The notes under the pieces: model-generated | What the model saw: only the letters and a program-made list of their open reading frames with translations | Told to the model about the DNA's origin: nothing | Database searches by the model: none | Assembly: GCF_000828615.1 (NCBI RefSeq) | Contig: NZ_AP012273.1 | Coordinates: 3,019,001 to 3,083,000, forward strand | DNA length: 64,000 bases | Source: Thiolapillus brandeum | GTDB lineage: Bacteria > Pseudomonadota > Gammaproteobacteria > Chromatiales > Chromatiaceae | Reading direction: 5' to 3' | Shown: positions 16,630-25,960 of the stretch, piece by piece | Layout: each line of letters begins with the position of its first letter | Numbering within the stretch: the stretch's first letter is position 1 | Made by a program: the position numbers and the translations under genes

Positions 16630-19233
16630 GTGAAGATAATCCGGTTTCTTCCCCCTTCCGGCGGCATCGTGGTAATACTTGTACTTGAGTTTGGCCTCCC
16701 TGCCATGGCAGTTCACACAGAAGCTTCCGGCCAGATCCTCACGGCGCAGGAAACTGCTCTGCACCGTGCCTTCCTCATTACCCCGGTCATCCTTGCGCAC
16801 ACCCTGGGGGGGGTTGTTGCCCGGGCGCCAGTGATGGGGTTCATGGCAGGTGATGCAGCCGATACGCCCGAATTCACTGATCTTGCCCTGCTCATCCAGC
16901 AGGGGCATCTTTTCCACGTCCGAACGCAGGATCAGGTCCTTCCAGGGATGACTGAAGTCTTCCACGGGTTTAGCGTCCACCTGGTTGCCTTCATGGTGGC
17001 AGCTCAGGCACAGGACATCCCGCAGTGACAGATCCCGTTTGTCATCCACCTGCCAGGCCGCTCCCACGAACAGGAAGGGTTGTTCCCCCTTGCCACGGTG
17101 CAGGCTGTGGCAGGCCCCGCAGAGGCCGGCATCCTTCCAGGGTGCTTTGAGCCGGTTCCGGTGCGCCGCAGGGTGTTTGCCCAGATCGTGATCCGTGTGC
17201 CGCAGCTTCTCCTGTTCCTCGTGACAGGACTTACACAGCGTCCCATCCGCGTGATCCGCCACCAGCGCGGGCGTTCCCTGCACGCCTTCATGCACCGAAT
17301 GGCAGCTGCGACAATCCAGTTCCCGGATCTCCCGTCCCGCCAGCTTCACCGGATCATCCAGCCGGGTATTCACGGGATGGACGCCTTTTTTCAGGGCGTC
17401 TTCCTTGTCCCTGGCATTCTGGCGCCCGTGGCAGGCCGGACACAGACTCCGGGCATTCTTCCCTCGGGGCAGCAGGGCCGTGCCCGGCTGGGCATCATGC
17501 ACGGAATGACAGGCCAGACAATCCACCCGCCTGATCGTTTTGCCGCCCAGTTCCACTTCCTCGTCCAGTTTCAGACCCACGGGATGCACACCCTTGCGAC
17601 GGGCGTCCTTTTCGTCCCGGGAATGCTGGGCCTGGTGACAGGTCACGCACAGCCGGCTTCCTTCCTGCTTCGCCGCCAGCAGGGGTTCACCTTCGGCGCC
17701 ATGAACCTGGTGACAACTCTGGCAAATGAGCCGCCCCTGCGTGCCCAGGCGGGCGCCGGCCTGCTTCAGGGCATCCGGCAATCCCTGTTGCAGTTCCTCC
17801 CAGGCCGCGTAGCCAGCCGCGGCCTTTTTTGGCGGGCGTTTCATGATCACGCCCAGGGGATGATTCAGTCTCTCGATGTCCTTACGTTGGCGGTCTTCAG
17901 CGGCCGTGCGCCGGGAAGCATGACAGTCCAGGCAGAGGGCGCTATCCCGGTTGGCCTTGCGCAGCCAGGGGTTGCTGCGTTCCGCCCCCAGGGGCTCGCC
18001 CCCTTCCGGCCGGTCATGGGGCGTGTGGCAGCTGGCGCAGTACAGGCGCCTCTCTCCGGCCAGGGGATAATCTTGGGGCACCTCGTCTTCCTCGAAGCGT
18101 TGCGCATCCCCTGCCGGTTTGCCGTCCCGCGCTTCATGCAGGGTGGGATGCTGATGCCCCTGTCCCAGGCGTGGACGTGAATCCACCACGGCGCCGTGAT
18201 GACAGCTCAGACACATGCGCGGCTCCGCCACGGGCAGCACCGGCGCGTCTGCTTCCGGCACATGGTCCGGCGACCAGGACACATGGCATTGCAGGCAGTT
18301 CCTGCGGGAATCCCGGGACGGGCCGCCTTGGGGCAGCGGGGGCGCGGGCCGGCCATCATCGGTCAGGCGCAACACTTCCACCCGGTTGGACTGGAGATCC
18401 ACTACATACAATCTGTCTTTCCAGCGCGTCATGCCCACGGGCATGGCGAAGCGCCAGGGACGTCCATCCCTATGGCGCAGCAACCCCCGCGCCTTGCGCT
18501 GCCGGAACAGGGTAAGGCTGCCCGTCCAGGCATCGGACACCAGCACTCCGCCGTCTTCCAGCACGGCAATGCCATTGGGCCGGAAAAGTTGGCCGGGCAA
18601 CAGACCGAATCGACCCATGCTGCCGGAGAACTTTCCGTCCGGCGCGAATAGCTGCACCCGGGCATTGAGCACATCCACGGCCAGCACATAGCCCCTGGCG
18701 TCGGCGGCCAGCATGTAGGGATAGCGGAAACGGCCGGGCATTTCTCCCTGCCCACCCTGGCAGCGGGTGGACCGGCCATCATCCAGTTGGCTTCGGCACA
18801 GGCGGTGTCCGCGGCGGTCGCTCCACCAAAGCTGTTTTTGGGACACCAGCAGGGCCGAAGGTTCCACGGTTCTTTCATCCGGCCGGGGCAGAAGCTCATC
18901 GAGCAGGCGGCCCTGCCCATCCAGAATGAGGATGCGATGGGCGGTAGGATCGGCCACATACAAGCGCTCCCCCTGGATGGCAATGTCCGTGGCCGGCATG
19001 GTCCCCGGCGGCAAGGGCAGGCTGTCCCGCAGCGCGCCCCTGGGGTCGAACACCTGTATGCGCCGTTGCAGGCCGTCCAGCACGAAAGCGCGCCCGTCTT
19101 CGGCCACAGCCACGGCGGAAGGCTGCTGCAAACCCCCTTCCAGACGCATGAGCGGGGCTCCCACCAGGGCCGCCAGAACCGGAGCCGCGGGCACAAGCAA
19201 CAGACAGCACAGCAGCAGGCGTTTCAGCATCAC
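16627..19233 (-). CDS. 14-heme cytochrome c with N-terminal NHL/beta-propeller
   Basis: 868 residues. Signal peptide at about 1-22 (LLLCCLLLVPAAPVLA). Residues about 25-290 contain repeated NHL-type blades (PSAVAVAEDGRAFVLDGLQR, ATDIAIQGERLYVADPTAHR, PNGIAVLEDGGVLVSDAWTG) forming a beta-propeller. The rest holds 14 CXXCH heme sites, from CLQCH at about 314 to CVNCH near the C-terminus, with many spaced in pairs and HPV/HPL histidines between them that could be distal ligands. Exported by Sec and matured by the Ccm system. Last gene of the multiheme locus; its start overlaps the triheme gene stop by 4 bp. A propeller-cytochrome like this may bind a partner or surface; role inferred as electron transfer. 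Confidence 0.9.
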   Translation of the reverse strand: MMLKRLLLCCLLLVPAAPVLAALVGAPLMRLEGGLQQPSAVAVAEDGRAFVLDGLQRRIQVFDPRGALRDSLPLPPGTMPATDIAIQGERLYVADPTAHRILILDGQGRLLDELLPRPDERTVEPSALLVSQKQLWWSDRRGHRLCRSQLDDGRSTRCQGGQGEMPGRFRYPYMLAADARGYVLAVDVLNARVQLFAPDGKFSGSMGRFGLLPGQLFRPNGIAVLEDGGVLVSDAWTGSLTLFRQRKARGLLRHRDGRPWRFAMPVGMTRWKDRLYVVDLQSNRVEVLRLTDDGRPAPPLPQGGPSRDSRRNCLQCHVSWSPDHVPEADAPVLPVAEPRMCLSCHHGAVVDSRPRLGQGHQHPTLHEARDGKPAGDAQRFEEDEVPQDYPLAGERRLYCASCHTPHDRPEGGEPLGAERSNPWLRKANRDSALCLDCHASRRTAAEDRQRKDIERLNHPLGVIMKRPPKKAAAGYAAWEELQQGLPDALKQAGARLGTQGRLICQSCHQVHGAEGEPLLAAKQEGSRLCVTCHQAQHSRDEKDARRKGVHPVGLKLDEEVELGGKTIRRVDCLACHSVHDAQPGTALLPRGKNARSLCPACHGRQNARDKEDALKKGVHPVNTRLDDPVKLAGREIRELDCRSCHSVHEGVQGTPALVADHADGTLCKSCHEEQEKLRHTDHDLGKHPAAHRNRLKAPWKDAGLCGACHSLHRGKGEQPFLFVGAAWQVDDKRDLSLRDVLCLSCHHEGNQVDAKPVEDFSHPWKDLILRSDVEKMPLLDEQGKISEFGRIGCITCHEPHHWRPGNNPPQGVRKDDRGNEEGTVQSSFLRREDLAGSFCVNCHGREAKLKYKYYHDAAGRGKKPDYLH

Positions 19234-19952
19234 TCCAGCAGATCCCGCAACTGGATACGCACCACGGGATCATCCGGCGATTCGGGTTCGGTGCGCTGCA
19301 GGAACCGGGCAATGGGATTGTCCCGCAGCTCTTTGACACGCCCACGCTCGTAACCCAGGGCCTTCCAATCCAGCAGGCTGTCCTTCCCGTCATGGCAGGC
19401 GATGCAGTCCGGCCCCTTTTCCTCAAGGGGCTGGTGCAGGCGGGCCTTGATGTTCACCCGCGCCGCCTTGTCTGCCTGCTCCCAGTCCCGGGCCAGGCGC
19501 CGCACCCAGGGTTCTTCGGCCAGGGTCACCACCGGTTTTCCATCCACCAAGGGCGCAATGAGCCCCTCTGCCACAGGCACACCCGGCACCCGCACACGCC
19601 CGTAGTCCAGGGACATGCCCTCAGGCTGCCAGTGACAGGTCTCACAGGCAATCCACCGGCCATGCATGTTCAGAAAGGCCCGCTTGCGCGGGTTGCGGCG
19701 ATGGGGCGCCCGGTCATGACACTGGAGACAGAGAACGGCGGGCGCTTCTATTTCCGCTGATCGCTGGTGAAAGGGCGGCACGAACAGGGGCGCTTTCCGG
19801 GGCTCGGCAGGAGGATGATCCAACTGTTTGCGGGCCTGCTGCAGCGCCTCATCGTCCACCCTGGCCGAATCCACCCCTTCGGTGTAGGGATTGGCCGCCA
19901 CCATTGCGGAAGCCAGGCCGATGGCGCCGGCAAGGATCCATGATTTCATCAT
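19230..19952 (-). CDS. Triheme cytochrome c
   Basis: 240 residues with a signal peptide (cleavage near VAANP, about residue 21). Three CXXCH sites: CLQCH (about 75), CETCH (about 104) and CIACH (about 183). No second domain recognised; the segment between hemes 2 and 3 is free of Cys and rich in charged residues. It overlaps both neighbours by 4 bp, so it is translationally coupled to the polyferredoxin-multiheme gene and the 14-heme gene. Probably a periplasmic electron carrier or an assembly subunit for one of its neighbours; this is inferred from position. Confidence 0.85.
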   Translation of the reverse strand: MMKSWILAGAIGLASAMVAANPYTEGVDSARVDDEALQQARKQLDHPPAEPRKAPLFVPPFHQRSAEIEAPAVLCLQCHDRAPHRRNPRKRAFLNMHGRWIACETCHWQPEGMSLDYGRVRVPGVPVAEGLIAPLVDGKPVVTLAEEPWVRRLARDWEQADKAARVNIKARLHQPLEEKGPDCIACHDGKDSLLDWKALGYERGRVKELRDNPIARFLQRTEPESPDDPVVRIQLRDLLE

Positions 19953-22129
19953 TGCGCTTTCCTCCCGTTGCCGGACGCCGGTTTCCTGCTCCCCTTGCGG
20001 CGGGGCATCTCCAGCATGCGCTGGCGGAACCTATCGCCTCCCAGGGCGGAATAGACCTTGCCCTTCACCGGCTTGCCGAACAGGCTGCCCAGCAGCCACA
20101 GCAGCAACATCCCCCCCGTGAGCAGGGCCAGCACCAGCAAGGCCCGGCTCCAGGCCGATTCCCTGTCGAACTCAGCGGGAAAACCTGGCGCTTCCGTTAC
20201 CCGCGCCTCCAGCAGCAGCGGCGCCAGATCCATGTCATGCATGTCCGTGTGGAGAAAACCTTCATTCCCGGCATGGGCGGCAAATCCATGACATCCCTGG
20301 GCGGCGCAGGTCTTGCCCAGTTCGTCTTCATGGGTGGATGCACCGGGCTTTTCGTCTTCCTGAATGCGGTGATGCAGACCGGCCGGGGCATGGCAATCCA
20401 GGCAGGAAGCGCCGGCATCCCGGCCAGCGGCAATGAGCCGGCCATGCAGGGTGAGGTCGTAACTGGCATTGGCCAATACGAAACGGGCATCGGCCGGTTC
20501 GGGGGGCTTGCGCCCGGCTTCCCGTTTTACCTTCTTCATGCGTTCCCCGTCGGCGTGGCATTTCGCGCACATGGCGTTACCCTCGGCCTTGGTCCAGCGC
20601 CCGCCCAGCAGGCGGCGCACAATGTGGCCGGTAAAGCGTTCCCGCCACCCATCATCCTTGTGGCAGTTGCCACAGGCCTCATCACTGTGGGCAAAGAGTT
20701 CGCGAAACCGGGGCATCTGCACTTCACTGATGTAACCGGTATTGCTGTGACACAGGCGGCAGGAAGGGCTGGCGTCCTTTTCGGACTCTTCCAGCCGGTT
20801 GCCGCCGGTGAAGCCCTTGCGGCGGCCCTTCCCGTGAACGGAAGCGTCCATTTCCTCTGCCACCTCCTTGTGGGTGTAGGCCGAGCCCTCCGACGGCTCC
20901 TCGATATGACATTCGGCAGCGCAACCCACTCCCTTGTCCTCTTCATGGGGAAAGCGGCGGATGCTGGCATGGCAGTCACCACAGGGAACATTCCCGTGCA
21001 GGGAGGCCCCATAGTGCTTGCGGTCTATGGTCAGGTTCCGGCGCAGGCCCTTGTCGTCCACGAAGGCGAATCCGGGCAGGGCATGGCAAACCAGGCAGCC
21101 GTCCGGATCATTCTGTTGCAGCGCCGCACCTGCCGTGCGCGTCCACAGCAGCAGTCCCGCCAGCAGCACCAGGGTCAGCAACAGCACCCGGCGGGTGGTG
21201 ACGAAACCCTTGCGCGGCTTGTGCAGGGCGATCCACTCCGGCAAGGGATGGAATTCCACATCCTTCTTCTTGCGCTTGTGCTTGATCTCCGGGGGCACCG
21301 TGAGCCAGTCGATGGCGCCCCAGTCACAGACATCCGCGCACTCGTGGCAGGACATGCAGGAAAGCTGATCCACCACGGCGATTTTGTCCACCATGGTGAT
21401 GGCGCCGCACATGCACTTGCGGGCGCATTCGTTGCAGCCGGTACAGCGATTGCGCTCCACGCGGATGCGGCGGGTGAAACGGAAGTGCGAACCCAGGCGG
21501 TTCACCAGGGCATCGATGGCCCCGATGGGACAGAGAAAGGAACAGTAGGCACGCCCCTTGTTGGCGAACACGCCCAGGAGGAGCACCAGCCCCAGGTTCA
21601 CCATGCCCACGGTGGTCACCAGGAAGGCCACGCCCCGCCAGTCGCCACTGAAGGCCTGAAAGATGCGTGGCACGGTGATGAAGTTGCACAGGGTACAGGC
21701 ACTCACCCCCAGCATGGGCATGAGAAACACAAAGGTCAGGAAGTAGCCGTAGCGTATGGGCACCTGGGGCAACCAGCGGTATTCCAGCTTCCAGCGCTCC
21801 CCGGTGATGCGGCTGGCCAGTTCGGGCACCCCGCCCATGGGACAGATGTAGGCACACCAGATACGCCCGAAGAAGAAAGTGGTGACCAGGATGAACAGCA
21901 TGAAGCCCGCGCCAATGGCGGCCACGCTGATCTGGTTCAGCAGATCGTCCCAGCTCATGCCGGGGAAATAGAGATAGAAACGGCGCATGCACAGGGGGCC
22001 GCACAGATCCGGGTTGCCGAACAGGGAGGGAATCAGGGTGAAGGGCGCAAGCAGCAACAGGGCCGACAGCACCATCAGCGTATAGCGGTATTTCTGCCCG
22101 GCGGGTATGTTCTTCAGTCTGTCAAACAC
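19949..22129 (-). CDS. NapH-like membrane ferredoxin fused to a multiheme cytochrome domain
   Basis: 726 residues. The N-terminal ~300 residues have several membrane helices and the NapH/CcoG-type motifs WCAYICPMGG and YCSFLCPIGA, then a two-cluster ferredoxin (CTGCNECARKCMCGA, CMSCHECADVCDWGA). NapH-type proteins take electrons from quinol. A further helix at about 310-335 leads to a periplasmic multiheme part with six CXXCH sites (CLVCH, CGDCH, CRLCH, CGNCH, CAKCH, CLDCH) plus one CX3CH (CAAECH) and one CX4CH (CAAQGCH). A last helix lies near 675-697. The protein therefore combines quinol oxidation and heme export of electrons in one chain. It starts 131 bp downstream of the 6-heme gene, across a REP-like hairpin. 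Confidence 0.88.
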   Translation of the reverse strand: MFDRLKNIPAGQKYRYTLMVLSALLLLAPFTLIPSLFGNPDLCGPLCMRRFYLYFPGMSWDDLLNQISVAAIGAGFMLFILVTTFFFGRIWCAYICPMGGVPELASRITGERWKLEYRWLPQVPIRYGYFLTFVFLMPMLGVSACTLCNFITVPRIFQAFSGDWRGVAFLVTTVGMVNLGLVLLLGVFANKGRAYCSFLCPIGAIDALVNRLGSHFRFTRRIRVERNRCTGCNECARKCMCGAITMVDKIAVVDQLSCMSCHECADVCDWGAIDWLTVPPEIKHKRKKKDVEFHPLPEWIALHKPRKGFVTTRRVLLLTLVLLAGLLLWTRTAGAALQQNDPDGCLVCHALPGFAFVDDKGLRRNLTIDRKHYGASLHGNVPCGDCHASIRRFPHEEDKGVGCAAECHIEEPSEGSAYTHKEVAEEMDASVHGKGRRKGFTGGNRLEESEKDASPSCRLCHSNTGYISEVQMPRFRELFAHSDEACGNCHKDDGWRERFTGHIVRRLLGGRWTKAEGNAMCAKCHADGERMKKVKREAGRKPPEPADARFVLANASYDLTLHGRLIAAGRDAGASCLDCHAPAGLHHRIQEDEKPGASTHEDELGKTCAAQGCHGFAAHAGNEGFLHTDMHDMDLAPLLLEARVTEAPGFPAEFDRESAWSRALLVLALLTGGMLLLWLLGSLFGKPVKGKVYSALGGDRFRQRMLEMPRRKGSRKPASGNGRKAQ

Positions 22130-22181
22130 GTTCTTCTCTGAGTTCCTGTCGAATTGTCAGCGATTTTTCCTGTCTGCCTTT

Positions 22182-22210
22182 CCTGTAGGAGCGGCATTGC
22201 ATGCCGCAAA
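22182..22210. repeat. REP-like hairpin inside the multiheme operon
   Basis: TGTAGGAGCGGCATTGCATG continues to a palindrome, GCGGCAT-TGC-ATGCCGC (22,191-22,207). The 5' part resembles the TGTAGGAGCGG head of REP repeats found between genes in gammaproteobacteria. It lies in the only sizeable gap (131 bp) of the leftward operon. It could act as an mRNA stability element or partial terminator. Confidence 0.6.
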
Positions 22211-22260
22211 CAATCCTGCTTCCGTCCCGCTCGTGGCACATAGCACCCCTTCCATGCACT

Positions 22261-23142
22261 TCAATCATTGAATTGGTGACAGGCCCGGCACAGACTGCCG
22301 TCCGCCGCGGGAAGGCGCACGAGCACTTCCCCGGCCAGGCGCTTGTAGTCCAGTTCCACGGGTTCTCCCGACTTCCTTTCCAGTTCCATCAGGCGCGCTT
22401 CCTTGTCCGCCTGGTAAACAGGGCTCCAGCGGCTGGGCTGGTAGTCCGGACCCTCCTCGACCGAACGGTCCGCCGCCTGACGTCCAGCCGGGTGTCCTTC
22501 ATCGATCACCCCCTTTTCATGGGGACTGTGACAGGTCACGCAGGTGACCTGCCCGTGATCGCCCAGTGGCAGGATGACCTTGTGAGTCTTTTCCGCTTCA
22601 CGTATCCGTTGGCGCATCTTCTCTTCCGGCTTGCGGCTGTGTTCCAGCGCATTCAGATGGGGCGTCTTCAAGTGACACCCCAGGCAGATACGATCCACCG
22701 GCAGACGCAGCTTCAATTCCCTGCGTTTCGGGGGATGCTCCCGGTCCGGCACCTCGCGGTGGCAATACTTGCAGTTCTCCTCCCGCAGCTTTCCCCGTTC
22801 ATCCAGCTGGGCGTGAATGTTCAGCCGCTGATACGGCTTCTCGTCATGACACTGGAAGCAGAAATCATCCCGCTTCTGCCAGGGGCCGCCGCGCAGAAAA
22901 TCATCGGCATGACGCCGGCGTATCTCCTCGATGTCCTCGCGCTTCCGGTCTTCCAGTTTGTCGATGCCATGACAGGTGGAACAGGTCAGCCGTCCCTTGT
23001 CGTCCGCCTGCATGCCCTGTGGCAGTGTCATGGTGCTGGGCACCTTCACCCCCACAGGATGGTGACGCGAAGACAACTCCAAAGCGCCGGCAGAGGGCAG
23101 GCAGGCCATGAGCATGAGCATGAGCAGCAGCATGACGCGCAT
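22261..23142 (-). CDS. Hexaheme cytochrome c
   Basis: 293 residues from the ATG at 23,142, one base after the upstream stop codon; the longer frame upstream overlaps a real gene. Signal peptide MRVMLLLMLMLMACLPSAGA. Six CXXCH sites: CSTCH, CFQCH, CKYCH, CLGCH, CVTCH and CRACH, with an irregular spacing and basic linkers (KLRLPVDRICLGCHLK). The protein has no domain beyond the heme-binding fold visible to me. It is translationally coupled to the octaheme gene. Likely periplasmic electron carrier; the exact partner is unknown. Confidence 0.88.
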   Translation of the reverse strand: MRVMLLLMLMLMACLPSAGALELSSRHHPVGVKVPSTMTLPQGMQADDKGRLTCSTCHGIDKLEDRKREDIEEIRRRHADDFLRGGPWQKRDDFCFQCHDEKPYQRLNIHAQLDERGKLREENCKYCHREVPDREHPPKRRELKLRLPVDRICLGCHLKTPHLNALEHSRKPEEKMRQRIREAEKTHKVILPLGDHGQVTCVTCHSPHEKGVIDEGHPAGRQAADRSVEEGPDYQPSRWSPVYQADKEARLMELERKSGEPVELDYKRLAGEVLVRLPAADGSLCRACHQFND

Positions 23143-23143
23143 C

Positions 23144-24076
23144 TCAAAGCCCGGCCTGCCCCGCCTGCCCATGGGCATGGCAATCACGGCAGCCGCCGGT
23201 GGCCTGGTGCACACCGGACAGGCCGTTGCCTGTATCCGTTTCCGAATCCCGTCCTGCCCTGTCCATTCGATGGCAAAGTACGCAGAGCTGGGCGTACTGA
23301 CCTTCCTCCCCTGTCCATACGGGCACGGCAGCCAGTCCCAGGGTAGGGTCCAGTTGGGACGCGCCCTTGGCGGCCCGGTCGATGAGCAGGCCTGTGTTTT
23401 CCGTGCCGTGCATGGCATGGCAGTCCGTGCAGTCCACGCGGGAGCCATAGGCATAGCCTTCCCTAAGCCCCTGGTAGGTGCCATTGCCGCCAACACGATG
23501 GCCGTGGTAGTCGATAAAGCGGTAGTTGTCTTCCATGGCCACCAGGGGGTCACGCCAGTCCCTGTCTGGCATCTCGAATCCCGGAATCGGGTGATCACGG
23601 TTGTGGCAGCGCAGGCAAAAATCGGCATTGGAGAAATAGGGCGTGGGCCGCTGGTGGGCGTCGGGGAACAGGGTCAGGTCCTGCTGCCTCTCGAACTGGC
23701 CGTCCATGTCGGCATTCCGGTGGCAGGTCACACATTCTTCGTCCAGGCTCATGCCGGCGAAGTCATGGCGAAAACTGCCGTCGCGGTGCGGCAGGGCCGG
23801 AAGATCCCTGGGGTTGTGACAGATCACGCAGGGACGTTTCTTTTGCGTGCCATTGCTGCCATGGCAGCCCATGCAACTGGCGTATCCCTTGTCACGCACC
23901 ATGCCGCGAATGCCTGCCGCAGGCTTTCCCTGATGGATGCGAGGCAGGGGATGGCAGGCCGCGCACTCGGCCTGCTTCCAGGCGGAGCCGTCATCGCCGT
24001 GCCTGGGCGTGAGCAGCAGGCTCCCGCCATGGACGCTGTTTGAAACAAACAACAGGATGAACAACCATCGCTTCAT
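23144..24076 (-). CDS. Octaheme cytochrome c, periplasmic
   Basis: 310 residues from ATG 24,076 (GGGAG upstream; the start overlaps the preceding stop as ATGA). Signal peptide MKRWLFILLFVSNSVHGG. Eight CXXCH sites: CAACH, CMGCH, CVICH, CVTCH, CLRCH, CTDCH, CVLCH and CRDCH. Heme density is one per 37 residues. It resembles the soluble multiheme proteins that link inner-membrane quinol oxidizers to outer-membrane porin conduits. No CXXCK motif, so no sign of a nitrite-reductase-type catalytic heme. Confidence 0.87.
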   Translation of the reverse strand: MKRWLFILLFVSNSVHGGSLLLTPRHGDDGSAWKQAECAACHPLPRIHQGKPAAGIRGMVRDKGYASCMGCHGSNGTQKKRPCVICHNPRDLPALPHRDGSFRHDFAGMSLDEECVTCHRNADMDGQFERQQDLTLFPDAHQRPTPYFSNADFCLRCHNRDHPIPGFEMPDRDWRDPLVAMEDNYRFIDYHGHRVGGNGTYQGLREGYAYGSRVDCTDCHAMHGTENTGLLIDRAAKGASQLDPTLGLAAVPVWTGEEGQYAQLCVLCHRMDRAGRDSETDTGNGLSGVHQATGGCRDCHAHGQAGQAGL

Positions 24077-24669
24077 GGGCCAATCTCCCGGTGGCAGTCG
24101 AAACAGTAGGACGGGTTGTGGCAGCTGCCGCACTGGGCAGGATCCATGCGCGCTTCCAGGCCGTGGGAAAGACGGTAGCCCGGCCCATGCTTGCGGCGCG
24201 TGGCGGCATCGCGGCGAAAGTGGCAGTCGATGCAGTCTTTCAGGTCCAGATGGCAGCTTTGGCAGGCCTTTTCATCCCTGGTCGCGTCCGGGCCGTGGAG
24301 GCGCACATAGTCAAAATCATGATTCCGGGGCCAGATCTTCTTCGGATCGGAATGACAGAGCCGGCATTGCGCGGGGGCACTGCGGTCCTCCACGTGGCAG
24401 GAATGGCAAATGGCCTTCAGGGGTTCGTTGGCCACCAGGGCCAGGGCTGCCGCCCGTTCCGGATTCGTCTCTTCGATACCCTTGAAGGGGTGGCAGGCCA
24501 GGCAGCTGACACCACTGGTTTTCATCACCTCGTCATGGGCCTTGTGGGGAAAGTACAGATCCGGTTTCTGCTGGCTGCGTTTTTCCCACCAGCGTTCCTG
24601 TTCCGGCTTTTCCGCGGCGCCCAACTGCACACAGAAACAGGCCAGCAATATCACCAGCAGCCGCCTCAT
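24073..24669 (-). CDS. Heptaheme cytochrome c (MtrA-like role inferred)
   Basis: 198 residues from ATG 24,669, which overlaps the porin gene stop (ATGA). Signal peptide at about 1-18 (LLVILLACFCVQLGAA). Seven CXXCH sites: CLACH, CHSCH, CRLCH, CQSCH, CIDCH, CGSCH and CFDCH, one per 28 residues. FPHKAHDEVMKTSGVSCLAC has the distal-His style of cytochrome c7/MtrA repeats. It is directly coupled to the beta-barrel gene, the arrangement typical of a cytochrome that inserts into a porin. Function inferred from the order. Confidence 0.88.
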   Translation of the reverse strand: MRRLLVILLACFCVQLGAAEKPEQERWWEKRSQQKPDLYFPHKAHDEVMKTSGVSCLACHPFKGIEETNPERAAALALVANEPLKAICHSCHVEDRSAPAQCRLCHSDPKKIWPRNHDFDYVRLHGPDATRDEKACQSCHLDLKDCIDCHFRRDAATRRKHGPGYRLSHGLEARMDPAQCGSCHNPSYCFDCHREIGP

Positions 24670-25952
24670 CGGTAGTCCTCCGCGCCCCTGGCAGGCAGCT
24701 GGTAGATCAGCCGCAGGCCGAAACGCAGCTGATCGTAGTCCTCCGGTCTTCCCCGGGAACGGGCCAGTTCCAGCATGCCACTGAGGTGCAGGTCCCGGGT
24801 CCACATCCAATCCAGGCGCACTTCCCCGGCCATCACCGAACGGCTGCCATCCAGATGGCTACGCTCATCGCGCAGGGCGCCGTTCACCGCCAACAGCAGG
24901 CGCGAGTTCAGGGGGCGCTGGTATCCCAGATACAGCCCTCCGGTGTGTTCATCATCACCCCCCAGCCAATCTGCCCGACCCTGCAGCAGGCTTCCCTGGT
25001 CCAGTTGCCAGTCCAGGGACAGATCCAACCCGGCGCCTTCCACGCCCTGCTCCCGGGCAATGCCCCGCAGGCTGCCACCCCAGGTGATAGGCACATCCAT
25101 CTGCTGCCGGTAACCGGCTTCCAGCACGGTCTGCCAGCCCCGGGCGTAATAGCGATAGAACCTGTCTGCGAAAGTGGCGCTGCGATCCGGCGGATCGTAT
25201 CGCCTTCCCCGCAGCCACAGCTGGCTCTTCCCATCCAAAGGCAGGCTGGCCTGGACATCGAAGCTCTCGATGAAACCGTCACGGGTATCCAGCACCAGGC
25301 TGGCGTTCAGGGCCACGGGAGGCCGGTCTCCGCCCGGCAGCCAGTTACCGGAAAAACCGCCATCCAGTTTCATGGTATCCACCCCGGAAAAGTGATAACA
25401 CGCCCCCAGTGACAACCGGGCCTGTTCAAAGCCGCCCAGGGCCAGGGCACGGGACAGGTTCAACCCAGCCAGATATTTGCTGTCCGGCCGGTTCACGTCT
25501 TCATCCCGGTGCGGGATGACGTATTGCCCGGCACGCCCGGGCTTGCCGATGAAAATGCTCCAGCGCATGCCCGAATCGACCTGCCAGCGGGCCTCCAGGC
25601 CATCCAGGGTATAAAAGCCCGCCGCATCGATACGCTCGAAACGGCCGGCCTTTGCGCTCAGACTGTTTTCAAAGAACGGTTTTTCCACAAACAGGCGATG
25701 GAGGTTCATCCAGCTTTCGTCACTGGAGGCTCCCCAGTTGCCCAGCAGGCCCCAGGTCACGCCCTCATCCCGGCGGCGGTAGTCCAGGGTCAGCCATTGT
25801 TCCAGGTAGTTGCCCGGATCGAAATAGCTGTCCGACTGGAAACGGGTTTCCAGACTGCCGCTGAGGGCCGCCCGGGCCGGCAGCGCCCCTGTCGCCAGAG
25901 AGACACACAGCAGAGCCCGCAGGCCGGACAGGAGGCTTGGCAGACCCGTCAT
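24666..25952 (-). CDS. Outer-membrane beta-barrel protein (porin of a porin-cytochrome complex)
   Basis: 428 residues from ATG 25,952, chosen because it opens a clear signal peptide (MTGLPSLLSGLRALLCVSLA, cleavage after ARA). The rest alternates strands with aromatic girdles: GSLETRFQSDSYFDP, YLEQWLTLDYRRRDEGVTWG, LYLGYQRPLNSRLLLAVNG, ending in a barrel-like LRFGLRLIYQLPAR. No Cys heme sites. It is shorter than MtrB/PioB proteins (600-700) but the locus context, next to a heptaheme gene, suggests a porin-cytochrome sheath. Alternatives are an unrelated porin or adhesin. Confidence 0.8.
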   Translation of the reverse strand: MTGLPSLLSGLRALLCVSLATGALPARAALSGSLETRFQSDSYFDPGNYLEQWLTLDYRRRDEGVTWGLLGNWGASSDESWMNLHRLFVEKPFFENSLSAKAGRFERIDAAGFYTLDGLEARWQVDSGMRWSIFIGKPGRAGQYVIPHRDEDVNRPDSKYLAGLNLSRALALGGFEQARLSLGACYHFSGVDTMKLDGGFSGNWLPGGDRPPVALNASLVLDTRDGFIESFDVQASLPLDGKSQLWLRGRRYDPPDRSATFADRFYRYYARGWQTVLEAGYRQQMDVPITWGGSLRGIAREQGVEGAGLDLSLDWQLDQGSLLQGRADWLGGDDEHTGGLYLGYQRPLNSRLLLAVNGALRDERSHLDGSRSVMAGEVRLDWMWTRDLHLSGMLELARSRGRPEDYDQLRFGLRLIYQLPARGAEDYR

Positions 25953-25960
25953 GAGACCGT

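Noticed and set aside
19904-22141. 745-codon plus-strand frame antisense to the polyferredoxin-cytochrome gene
   Set aside because: The opposite strand has heme motifs, membrane segments and operon structure; this frame is His/Gln/Gly-rich with no family features.
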